Made by a program: the position numbers and the translations under genes
Origin: Trichobilharzia regenti
Lineage: Eukaryota > Platyhelminthes > Trematoda > Strigeidida > Schistosomatidae
DNA: 64,000 nt
Direction: 5' to 3'
NCBI GenBank assembly: GCA_944472135.2
Contig: OX235270.1
Location: forward strand, 135,237,632 to 135,301,631
The notes under the pieces: generated by a model
The model's input: only the letters and a program-made list of their open reading frames with translations
Told to the model about the DNA's origin: nothing
Database searches by the model: none
Shown: piece after piece, positions 36,001-43,499 of the stretch
Layout of the letters: each line of letters begins with the position of its first letter
Numbering within the stretch: the stretch's first letter is position 1

Positions 36001-38821
36001 GGCACTCTATTCAAACTCACGTAGTCGTGTAAGGGCTTATGGGGAATTGTCATCTGAATTGGTAACAACCAGTGGTGTCCGACAGGGATGTCCACTTTCC
36101 CCATTTCTGTTTAACTTCATCATAGATATGCTGATGGAAGTATCCTTAACTGAACGTAATGACTTAGGAATCGACTTGTTACCAGGGAATAGTCTTATGG
36201 ACTTAGAATATGCAGATGACATAGTCCTGTTAGGGGAGGATGCTGACAAAATGCAGAGTCTTCTGAACACCTTGAGCAGCAATCTTCGTATGTTTGGCAT
36301 GCGATTCGCCCCTACAAAATGTAAGATGCTGCTACAGGACTGGACCACGTCAACTCCTAACTTAGTGATAGGGAGTGAAGTGATAGAACATGTTGACCAC
36401 TTCACCTATTTGGGAAGTTGTATTAGCACCAACGGACTGATTGGCGATGAAATCTCAGCACGGATCCGAAAAGCTCGAGCTGCTTTCGCTGACTTACACC
36501 ATCTCTGGCGTAGGCGTGACATCCGGTTATCAACCAAGGGACGTGTGTACTGCTCATCAGTTCGCTCCGTCCTTCTCTATGGCTCTGAAACATGGCCAAT
36601 ACGCGTTGAAGACATGAAAAGGTTGACTGCTTTCGATCATAGATGTCTGCGATCTCTGTCTCACGTTAGGTGGTTTAATAAGGTAAGTAATGTTGACGTT
36701 AGGCGTAGAGTGTTGGGCAAAGAGGGAAAATCAATCGACGAGGCTATAAAGTTACATAGACTAAGATGGCTAGGTCACGTGGTGCGCATGCCTAACCACC
36801 GCCTCCCCCGACGGGCATTACTAGCTGATATAGGTGCAGGTTGGAAAAGAGCCAGTGGTGGCCAAACAAAAACATGGCCTCATCAATCCATGAAATCCTT
36901 GACAGTTAAACTGAGTCAGGTAGGGAGATGCAGACCTCCGGGTTGGGGCCCTCGGGACTCTAGGAATCAATGGCTGGAGACAATAGGTGACATGGCTCAA
37001 AATCGTTGTCAATGGCCAGCGCACATGTATTCAGTCTCTGTAATCTTTCATATTCCTTTCTACCATTACCCATTCTGTTTCACTCTTATACTTGTCAGAC
37101 TGTATTGATTGTCTTCACTCATCTTCTTGTCTACCTTAGTGTGTTGTTTGGAAGGTGGCAACTCGAAGTGCTGCACTTCGGTGCCAAGTTCTATGTCGAA
37201 TTCAGGCAGACAGACAGACAATTTAGGTACTTATGAGAATTTAGGCAACTCAGTAATTGTAAGCAGTAAAAAGTACTCACCTTTTGAAATATTGTCTTCG
37301 CCAGCAGACTGAGATCATCGGGTGTCGATATTTTCAGCATCTTGATATCACTTATTGTTTCTTGGATGTTGTTATCCGACACTCGATTAAGGATAATGTT
37401 AAGCTCCTGAGCTATATTTTTAGCGTTATCTGTTACACCATTCGCGTCCTGACTACGCAGTTTTGATGGAACAAATGCACCTTCGACACGTTTTACAGTG
37501 ATGGTTTTAAGCAGTTTAATGACTTTATTTCTAGGCCCATGGTTTGATCTTGAGCGGCTCATCTGAAAATATAATTTATCTTGAGGAATACTCACCTTCA
37601 TGGCATTTGCGAACTGATTCATAATTGCCTATACATTAAATGTATTAACGAATTTTAATCTTACCTGAATCCCTTCTAAGGTAATAAGCGATGCCGAATC
37701 TTTGCGACCAAGAATGAAGTCTCGTGGGTATCTGTTTCTTCCCATGACTTCCTCCTCCTCCTCCTCTTCTTCTTCTTCCTCCTCCTCTTTCACCTCTTTA
37801 TCCTCTTCTGCATCATCCCAATCTACGACATCCTCTTGTGATGAGTGTTCCTTCTGTGGCTTGTTGCATTCAGATACTTCGACACGTGTTATTTCTGAGA
37901 CAATATCCTTCGTCTCGCAATCCTCATGTGATACTGTTTCAGTACTTGATATGCCCTCGTCTTTAAAATCAGCACAAGATTTTTCTTCCTCCTTTTCCAT
38001 AATCGGTGGCGATTCATCTAATATGAGCTGAGGTATCAAAGGTACTCTTTTCCGTGGCTCTGAAGGAGATTTTGAAGCTTCTTCTAAATTAACTGCAGAT
38101 TTGGTCTGTGGGTCAATCACATCAAGTGGTCTTCTCTCTCTGACTGGGATAGACATGCTGTCACTTGAAGCATGGATTGCATTTGACTGGTTTGGAATAT
38201 TTGCAACTTGGGGTACTAGGGGGCTGAAGTTAAGTTGGTGCTGAAAATGTCCGTAATCAGTATGAGCCGCCATACTCATGTGTTCATGCTGCTGGACCTC
38301 AAAGGGCATAGGACAAAAAAACGGTTGTAATCCGCAGATGTAGCGATGATCCATGTTGCGGATAGGATAGAATGGCCCTTGTGCCGTCGGCATAGCTACA
38401 TTGTCTGAGAAAGTGTTAACAAAGCTACAAACATACCTAAACGTGAACCTGGCTGAGGCTGTAAAACAAAAGATACATAAACCAGTTATGTAGGGAAAAA
38501 AAAGAACCCAACAAACTATAACAAAACTAGTATCTTACAGGCCTAGTGCACTCGATAGAACCGAGTGGAACTACTGGTTTCAAAAATACCTGACATGAGT
38601 ATGGAAAATACATCGAGTTATAAGATCAGCAGGATCAACTTACGAGGTAAGGCATTGCCTAAATATAAATGTCAACAAGCGTGTTTTAACCTACCATGTG
38701 CTGAGCGTCAGTTGGCCTGTTATTCCTGAAAAATTAAATTAAACTGTTTAGTGAAGTGGTTTCGAACATACACAGGCAAGTTGTACATGTTTGGAAACGG
38801 GATAGACTGCTGATCACTCAT
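26955..38821 (-). CDS. EIF4G: Eukaryotic translation initiation factor 4 gamma, 15 coding exons
   Basis: Scaffold of the eIF4F cap-binding complex, joining eIF4E, eIF4A and the 43S complex in the cytoplasm. Exons in coding order: 38821-38772, 38725-38695, 38658-38644, 38458-38437, 38395-37665, 37628-37596, 37562-37281, 31926-31867, 31834-31757, 31724-31048, 30048-29841, 28781-28618, 28363-27870, 27381-27265, 27130-26955. All junctions are GT-AG, phases agree throughout, and the total is 3138 nt (1045 residues plus stop). The order is an acidic N-terminus, the eIF4E-binding motif, MIF4G, MA3 and a C-terminal W2-like region. ATG at 38821 starts MSDQQSIPF; an AG acceptor-like site lies 4 bases upstream, so cis- or trans-splicing just before the start is possible. 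Shorter than human eIF4G1, as in many invertebrates. Exon calls come from reading splice signals and protein similarity, not transcripts. Confidence 0.93.
31048..37562 (-). CDS. EIF4G: eIF4G exons 7-10: MIF4G domain
   Basis: Exons 37562-37281, 31926-31867, 31834-31757 and 31724-31048 together encode residues about 295-660. MIF4G is the HEAT-repeat domain that binds eIF4A and RNA. Recognisable segments are [20 protein letters not shown] at its start, [16 protein letters not shown] (the family's YANLC segment), [14 protein letters not shown] and ECLKKL in the middle, then GKDLEQN and a R-RGWKP end near residue 550. The remaining part of exon 10 is a low-complexity linker. Between exons 7 and 8 the domain is split by a 5354 bp intron loaded with RTE sequence. 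Confidence 0.92.
32700..33300 (-). mobile_element. 5'-truncated RTE 3' end in eIF4G intron
   Basis: Read on the minus strand, it starts in the RT C-terminal region ([20 protein letters not shown], 33280-33220, matching [20 protein letters not shown] in the neighbouring copy) and runs through the 3' untranslated region to GTTCTATGTCGAAAACAGA near 32725. Frameshifts are present. It lies in the same transcriptional orientation as eIF4G and is probably an independent older insertion of the same family. Confidence 0.8.
34013..35314 (+). CDS. RTE endonuclease domain ORF (broken polyprotein, N-terminal part)
   Basis: 433 codons of apurinic-like endonuclease (exonuclease-endonuclease-phosphatase fold), which nicks the target DNA for target-primed reverse transcription. 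Visible motifs are [11 protein letters not shown] (active-site glutamate), [19 protein letters not shown] (catalytic Asp and Asn), WTQIDHIAI and [10 protein letters not shown] (terminal Asp-His). The linker toward the RT begins [12 protein letters not shown] 26-codon in-frame insert (34270-34347) sits between DSR and MCAVRLNGS; the decayed copy at 19141-19200 lacks it. The natural start is probably upstream, since the family usually begins a little before the [16 protein letters not shown] segment. The frame is lost near 35290. Confidence 0.85.
   Translation: MGQQASLAKTLASRAIDVCCVSETRIQDPSVVIYLTTLGQQDESSKFTFRVSGDATASSRGLAGVGIALSTRAEKTLLDWIPADSRLSVCFRHRTLHKCAEVQVATFRVDSRMCAVRLNGSVKRRKDCTTRRCLFVISAYAPTDCSSDETKDEFYQKLSSLVRKAKRSDIVVLAGDFNAQVGKLCQSEKDVGGTYGVPCQRTDNGDRLLQFCSDNHLFLVSTNFKHKERHCLTWRPPSSNQRWTQIDHIAISYRWRGSVGDCRSFWNTCVDTDHALVRARVCLRLNGRRKQLAVKPSRPQLDQETKSLFEEELAKRISEFDSCAHPGEAWKNIQSAIDTAVKAVNKANPKVSKNHWISTASSELIDARRLIPASSEFNEERKLHKRKLTKSLRKDREQWWVTKAKEMEKASAIGNTRQLFRLIRNGWEKANHK
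35507..37108 (+). CDS. RTE reverse transcriptase ORF (broken polyprotein, C-terminal part)
   Basis: 533 codons. RT motifs in order are [14 protein letters not shown] at the start, [48 protein letters not shown] (first catalytic Asp), [25 protein letters not shown] (the YADD catalytic pair, intact) and FTYLGSCI. The C-terminal part has LLYGSETWP and [13 protein letters not shown], typical of RTE. The ATG used here is internal; the true frame comes from the upstream ORF through two shifts. The RT domain looks catalytically complete, but the polyprotein is not. Confidence 0.88.
   Translation: MKRGKAAGPDGIIPEVFKYGGDILVCRLTEVLGKVWESETVPSDWGKSLIIPIFKKGNKSSCDNHRGISLTNIVSKILGSVIMHRLSRTREEQTRENQAGFRPGRGCIDHIFTLRQILEHRHTFRRPTIVIFLDLKAAFDSVDRKVLWQCLTVKGVPRKYIALIKALYSNSRSRVRAYGELSSELVTTSGVRQGCPLSPFLFNFIIDMLMEVSLTERNDLGIDLLPGNSLMDLEYADDIVLLGEDADKMQSLLNTLSSNLRMFGMRFAPTKCKMLLQDWTTSTPNLVIGSEVIEHVDHFTYLGSCISTNGLIGDEISARIRKARAAFADLHHLWRRRDIRLSTKGRVYCSSVRSVLLYGSETWPIRVEDMKRLTAFDHRCLRSLSHVRWFNKVSNVDVRRRVLGKEGKSIDEAIKLHRLRWLGHVVRMPNHRLPRRALLADIGAGWKRASGGQTKTWPHQSMKSLTVKLSQVGRCRPPGWGPRDSRNQWLETIGDMAQNRCQWPAHMYSVSVIFHIPFYHYPFCFTLILVRLY
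37665..38395 (-). CDS. EIF4G: eIF4G exon 5: N-terminal region and eIF4E-binding motif
   Basis: This exon encodes residues about 40-283. Near residues 124-145, [13 protein letters not shown] corresponds to the conserved RERK-type segment of animal eIF4G. A poly-glutamate run around residues 240-255 is encoded by GAA/GAG repeats at 37750-37795. Residues 262-268 read YPRDFIL, the eIF4E-binding motif YxxxxL-hydrophobic, with isoleucine at the usual leucine position. It is followed by GRK. The four upstream exons are only 15-50 nt of coding sequence each. Confidence 0.9.
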
Positions 38822-39401
38822 GGGACTGCATCTACCAACATGCAGAGTGAAAATAATAAGTGTGCCCACCCTAACCACGGAACCTCACAGACGTGGCCAG
38901 CGACGCAGTAAAACAAAAACGTTTACTAAACATCCCAAAATTTACCTAGGTTGGTATCTACACCGACATTACTAGCTTTAAAGACTGAAAGGACTTATAT
39001 TTATTTTATTCTGTATGTAAAACACCAACATCTGCATAATTCAAAATGATCAGATATCGATTATTGCATAGCTACCCTCTTTCAATCGCTGTACTCATAT
39101 GAACATTTTTTCGCAAATTTTTGGGTTGTATTTCTTACAAACTGATAAGATCAAGGAAATGGCCTTCGCTTTGGTGCAAATGACATCAATCATTAAACAC
39201 TTGCGTTCACAAAAGTAGCTTCCACTAGTCTTACAAAGAAAAGAGCACTAAGAATTCTTTAAATATTAGCTCACTGAAACAGCCAGAGAGGACATCTGAA
39301 CTTCCTTTTCATCCGAATACATTGAAAGCAACTGCCTGAAACAGCGTTCTGTAATACAAACATTCTGCACTAATATTATCAAAGCATTACGCAAAAGCTT
39401 C
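38822..39401. promoter_or_regulatory. eIF4G upstream region
   Basis: 580 bp between the eIF4G start codon and the LTR doublet, presumably containing the promoter and any untranslated exon. On the minus strand GTAGATGCAG lies just before the ATG and could be a splice acceptor. No clear TATA box or other promoter motif was identified. The LTR element now lies directly upstream, in the opposite orientation. Confidence 0.4.
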
Positions 39402-39762
39402 TGTCAATGGAGTTGAAGATTGAACGATCAATTCTTGGTTGTTTGCTCAAAATCAACTTCCCCAATTTTCGCGGAGGCATCAATACGACAGTCATCGTCT
39501 CATCGGTCGCTGTTCAGAAAGAAGTCAGGAGACAACCATCAGAAGTAATCTTGTGATTTATTACTGTAATATTTGTTCACAGACCCTAGTAAAACCATTA
39601 TTTTTATATGTTGGTGTAACAATAAAGAATTCTCGAGTGGCCAATCGGTGTTTTGGTTTTTTCGTCCGTTATAACTAAGCGTTTCTGAAAACCTGCAAGG
39701 AACAGCTTGGGCCCGAGCGTAGCAAGAGCTGGGCATTAACGGTTTACGAGACGTGGCTGACA
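39402..39762 (+). repeat. LTR 1 of the gag-only element
   Basis: 361 bp, starting TGTCAATGG and ending GGCTGACA (TG...CA termini, with TGTCA/TGACA as short inverted ends). It contains TTTTTATATG (about 39600), AATAAAG (about 39621) and a GGTGTTTTGGTTTTTTCG stretch, plausible U3/R/U5 signals. A few substitutions separate it from LTR 2, so the doublet is young. Confidence 0.9.
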
Positions 39763-39906
39763 GTTTCTGATGGTAGGAACAGATTTGGCGGATTCAGACA
39801 GTTGGTGAAGGTTTGGATAGTTACCGTTCATTTTTCCTGGTGTCGGTCAAGTCCTCTTTGAACAAGCAATATCTGGAACGTTTTTGGAATTGGGTCAAGT
39901 TCAACA

Positions 39907-41859
39907 ATGCCTGGATCAAAGAAGGGACAGAGTGTCTTGGATGCAAACAGGAAAGTAAGTCATGCTGACTTGTCTGTTAATTGTAACGATGTGTCTGATG
40001 TTATGCATGACATGGTTGATGTTACTGTTTCGCCGTTCAGGGATAATAGGAACATCAAACTTCCTAAATTTAAACCACGGTGTTTTGATGGAAACCCAGC
40101 TGATTATTTACAATTTGTAAAGGAGTTTGAGATCATGTTGAGTAGTTTTCTATTAAATGATGAAATGAAGTTAATGTATTTAATGAGGTATTGCACTGGA
40201 GATGCTGCAAGAGCTATACAGTGCTGTAAGTTTATGAAGCCAAAAGATGGCTACTACGAGGCTATGAGCATATTACGTAAGAGATTTGGAAGACCTTCGA
40301 TGATTGCAGGGAAATTATTCGAGGCTGTTAAGGGTAATGGTGGTCAATTACAGGATGACTCCCAGGCACTCACTGAGTTTTTAGATAATTTGCTAATTTA
40401 CAAGAATGGAATGATTTCGATGAATCGCATGAGTGACCTCAACTCGAGTTTTATACTAGAAGTAATAGCAAGACGCCTACCTACTCGACTGCAAAGGAAG
40501 TGGGTGAAGATAAGCTCCCGTATGGAGGATGAGGGTATCGAGCCAAAGTTTGATGATATCCTGAAACTGGTAAAGAATAGTGTCAATCAATCGATGAGCA
40601 AGTTTGCCAGTATATTGAATCTCACCCCTAGAATAGAGCAGTCTGAGATCAAAATGCAATCATTGATGACGACTAGGCCTCAGAGAGGTGGATATCGAGA
40701 AGTCTCCATGATGTATAGTAATGCATATAGACCTAGTGAGTGTAACAGGTTTCGTAGTACATCCTCAACAGATAAGTTACAAGATGCAAGACAAACGCGG
40801 TTGTCTTTTACACGTTTGCAAGAGGTGCATACAAAGGTGAACTGTGAATCAGCGAGCAAGTTCAGTGATAAGCTAAATGTAAACTCCAGGCCTGACTCCG
40901 AATTGTGTGACGATAACGGTGCGGTCAAGAAGTCTGTAGTTGCAACTGGTAAGCCGTTGTTGAATAGAGTGTCACAGAATAGAGTTACTGCTTCAGAGTG
41001 CAGTTCTGACTCCAAAAGTTTACAAAGTATAACTAGTCAGAGTGAAGATATAAAACCTTTAATGATTTGTGAGGAGGAACCAAAATTGTCTACTTCTGTT
41101 ATTAAAGAGTTTGAAAATGATGAACTTGACGGTAAATTGAATATTTGTGATAATGATCATGATAGTGCAGATTTGTCTTTGGTTGATCATGATGAAATGG
41201 AGGGAATGCCTACTACTGCTAAGTTGAACAAAGTTTCTGTAGAACTTGAACGTGAAGTAGAAATAAATGCAGGTGCAGTTGCAGAAGGCATGCGTACTTG
41301 TGAGACCGTCAGTGTGATTGATCAGCATGTAGCCCACCTATCATCAGATGCTAGTGCTAAACCTGAGCTGATAGTAAAAGACAGCAGTGGTGGTGGTCTT
41401 ATAGGTAGACAAACTTCTGAAAGCCGATCAACAACAGCTTTTGATCCACCGCTAACTTCATCAACTGATATCAATCAGTCGTCGTTGGTGCTGTCATCCA
41501 CAATGAAAAATACCGCTATCAACTCAAGTATCTTGTGCAATGACTATGCTAGTATCAGTTCGTTTGAAAGGACGAATATCAATGGTCAGTTTAGTGAGGA
41601 TAAGCCAAGTGTAAACGAGAGAGTAATTGTTAAATTGACTTGCACGAATAAAGGCATTTCTAGTTTCAAGTTACTATTTGAATGTTATCTTTGGTGTAAA
41701 TTACTCTGTTTTTACACTTGGTTGATGAGATACGTCGTGTGTTTGTTCGTCATCTATATTCTACGATACAATGACATGAGCGTGTTGCCGTTCAGATTTG
41801 AGGATATAGCTCATAGAAGGAAGTTAGCAAATGAACTCTGCGACGATTTTCCAACCTAG
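39907..41859 (+). CDS. gag: BEL/Pao-like Gag with C-terminal membrane segment, copy 1
   Basis: 650 residues starting MPGSKKGQS, 145 bp after the LTR. Residues about 50-235 match the Pao-type retrotransposon gag (DUF1759-like) pattern: LPKFKPRCFDGNPADYLQF, MYLMRYCTGDAARAI, YYEAMSILRKRFGRP and RRLPTRLQRKWVKI. Residues about 240-580 are polar and acidic low-complexity sequence with no CCHC zinc knuckle seen. Residues about 600-625 form a strongly hydrophobic segment (LMRYVVCLFVIYIL) flanked by Cys/Trp-rich sequence, followed by a short charged tail ending DDFPT. No protease or RT follows. A membrane-anchored Gag is unusual; whether the segment inserts into membranes is inference. Confidence 0.85.
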   Translation: MPGSKKGQSVLDANRKVSHADLSVNCNDVSDVMHDMVDVTVSPFRDNRNIKLPKFKPRCFDGNPADYLQFVKEFEIMLSSFLLNDEMKLMYLMRYCTGDAARAIQCCKFMKPKDGYYEAMSILRKRFGRPSMIAGKLFEAVKGNGGQLQDDSQALTEFLDNLLIYKNGMISMNRMSDLNSSFILEVIARRLPTRLQRKWVKISSRMEDEGIEPKFDDILKLVKNSVNQSMSKFASILNLTPRIEQSEIKMQSLMTTRPQRGGYREVSMMYSNAYRPSECNRFRSTSSTDKLQDARQTRLSFTRLQEVHTKVNCESASKFSDKLNVNSRPDSELCDDNGAVKKSVVATGKPLLNRVSQNRVTASECSSDSKSLQSITSQSEDIKPLMICEEEPKLSTSVIKEFENDELDGKLNICDNDHDSADLSLVDHDEMEGMPTTAKLNKVSVELEREVEINAGAVAEGMRTCETVSVIDQHVAHLSSDASAKPELIVKDSSGGGLIGRQTSESRSTTAFDPPLTSSTDINQSSLVLSSTMKNTAINSSILCNDYASISSFERTNINGQFSEDKPSVNERVIVKLTCTNKGISSFKLLFECYLWCKLLCFYTWLMRYVVCLFVIYILRYNDMSVLPFRFEDIAHRRKLANELCDDFPT

Positions 41860-41860
41860 A

Positions 41861-42320
41861 GCGTCAACCTGAGAAGGGTTGTAGGCGTACTGCTGTAAGT
41901 CCTACAATTCTTCAAAGGGTAGCGCATCAATGAGCAGTCCAATGTGCTTGGTGTGTGATTTTGTACATATGTTCATATTGTATATACTGAATTGATATCA
42001 TCTGTCATCTAGCTGTTGGTAATTCTGTTTGTGTCCGGACGACTTCCACTTGGGTCATCAACCTGAGAAGGAATGTAGGCGTACTGCTGTAAGTCCTACA
42101 GTTCTTCAAGGGTAGTTTGTCGTGCCAGAATCCACAACATTTGATGTAGTGATTGTACATATGTTTGTGTTAAATAGTTGTGTGAGTTCCAATTATCGTA
42201 ATTGTTGGTTAATCTTGTTTGTGTCCGGACATTCCACAACTTACAATCGTCAACGTGAGAAGGGTTGTAGGCGTACTGGTGTAAGTCCTGCGATTCTTCA
42301 AAGGAATTCCATCAAGACAT
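41861..42320 (+). repeat. Three about 190 bp modules downstream of gag, copy 1
   Basis: A core beginning GTCAACCTGAGAAGG and continuing TGTAGGCGTACTGCTGTAAG then TCCTACA recurs at about 41863, 42055 and 42247. TGTAGG can pair with CCTACA, forming a stem-loop in the transcript. The same core can also be read as a peptide, KGCRRTAVSPTILQR, in a frame different from gag, with stops between modules. The role is unknown. Confidence 0.75.
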
Positions 42321-42994
42321 GATCGGCGAGGTTGTTTGTACTATTTGTATATACGTGTGGTGTGTCATATCAATTGGTGTTTTTTGGATTCATTGTGTCT
42401 ACTTGTTGTTATTGCGTAATTTTGTTAAAATTTTCGTCGTGATTACTTCTGAAGTTGTTTCGAGTCTTCTACATCCATGAATGAATTGATTGATGTTAAG
42501 GACAGCAGATGGGTCGTATACGCCGTGGAGGCTAGGCTATTGCTGAGAATGAAATGCATACGGAGATAATTGTTAGCTGCGGTCCGACACGCCGGGGAGA
42601 AAGAGTGTAAACGACTGAGGCTCGCATGCGTCACCGCTACTAGAACTGAGGCAGAATGAGTGACAAGCGATTGCAGTGGTAATTGGTAGTGAGTAGATAA
42701 GAGGATGTGCGTAGAGTATCATGAGTTGGTGCTATGGTCACGTTGCATTCTGCAAGAGTCATTCTAGCAAGTGGCGATTGTGTTGCAAGATGTCAAGAGG
42801 AGGTCTCTGTCTGGAGGCGCAGGTCGTCAGCGATGTGTGAGATTGTGCTGTGGGTATGCTTGTGGTGTGTTGGCTTTTCTGTTTGTTTTCCATTTCAGCT
42901 CTGTCCGTGTGACCCAGGTTCTCGCAATGGCATCCAAGTCAACGTGCATTGGTCGTGAAGGAAAAAAGGGTTGGATCCCTTTTTTGCCGGGGAG
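42321..42994 (+). other. 3' internal region of gag-only element, copy 1
   Basis: Non-coding sequence between the modules and the next LTR. Just before the LTR lies a perfect hairpin, AAAAAAGGG-TTGGAT-CCCTTTTTT (42962-42985), then GCCGGGGAG, which is the likely polypurine tract for plus-strand priming. Confidence 0.6.
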
Positions 42995-43355
42995 TGTCAA
43001 TGGAGTTGAAGATTGAACGATCAATTCTTGGTTGTTTGCTCAAAATCAACTTCCCCAATTTTCGCGGAGGCATCAATACGACAGTCATCGTCTCATCGGT
43101 CGCTGTTCAGAAAGAAGTCAGGAGACAACCATCAGAAGTAATCTTGTGATTTATTATTGTAATATTTGTTCACAGACCCTAGTAAAACCATTATTTTTAT
43201 ATGTTGGTGTAACAATAAAGAATTCTCGAGTGGCCAATCGGTGTTTTGGTTTTTTCGTCCGTTATAACTAAGCGTTTCTGAAAACCTGCAAGGAACAGCG
43301 TGGGCCCGAGCGTAGCAAGAGCTGGGCATTAACGGTTTACGAGACGTGGCTGACA
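42995..43355 (+). repeat. LTR 2, shared by both elements of the doublet
   Basis: 361 bp TGTCA...TGACA, nearly identical to LTR 1. It is the 3' LTR of the first and the 5' LTR of the second element; no target duplication flanks it. Confidence 0.9.
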
Positions 43356-43499
43356 GTTTCTGATGGTAGGAACAGATTTGGCGGATTCAGACAGTTGGTG
43401 AAGGTTTGGATAGTCACCGTTCATTTTTCCTGGTGCCGGTCAAGTCCTCTTTGAACAAGCAATATCTGGAACGTTTTTGGAATTGGGTCAAGTTCAACA

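Larger units (their letters stand above)
33449..37225 (+). mobile_element. RTE-clade non-LTR retrotransposon, almost full length, in eIF4G intron
   Basis: The 5' region starts near 33449 (GCTGCTACCTTGACGTGG, shared with the inverted-arm copies). An endonuclease ORF (34013-35314) and an RT ORF (35507-37108) follow, and the element ends in CAGACAGACAGAC repeats (37205-37220). It lies antisense to eIF4G. Two frame shifts between about 35290 and 35450 split what is one polyprotein in this family, so it is defective, but otherwise it is the best-preserved RTE in the window. Endonuclease plus RT without an ORF1 and a short-repeat tail fit RTE (the SR2/Perere-3 type in schistosomes, the family often mislabelled craniofacial development protein 2-like). 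Confidence 0.88.
31927..37280 (-). other. eIF4G intron 7, expanded by RTE insertions
   Basis: The intron begins GTGAGT (minus strand, 37280) and ends CAG (31927). It contains an antisense-to-window RTE 3' fragment (32700-33300) and a nearly full-length sense RTE (33449-37225) whose 3' end lies about 55 bases from the splice donor. About 31930-32640 shows no recognised feature. Its neighbours, introns 5, 6, 8 and 9, are only 32-36 bp. Confidence 0.9.

Noticed and set aside
37702..38031. A serine-rich protein on the plus strand
   Set aside because: It is the reverse strand of the poly-glutamate-coding part of eIF4G exon 5 (TCC/TCT repeats).
41059..41337. Minus-strand proteins opposite gag
   Set aside because: They are open only because of the gag codon composition and have no similarity or context of their own.
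39907..41859. Hydrophobic C-terminus as a viral envelope protein
   Set aside because: There is no signal peptide, no cysteine-paired ectodomain, and the segment lies at the end of a Gag-type protein. The element is an LTR retrotransposon.
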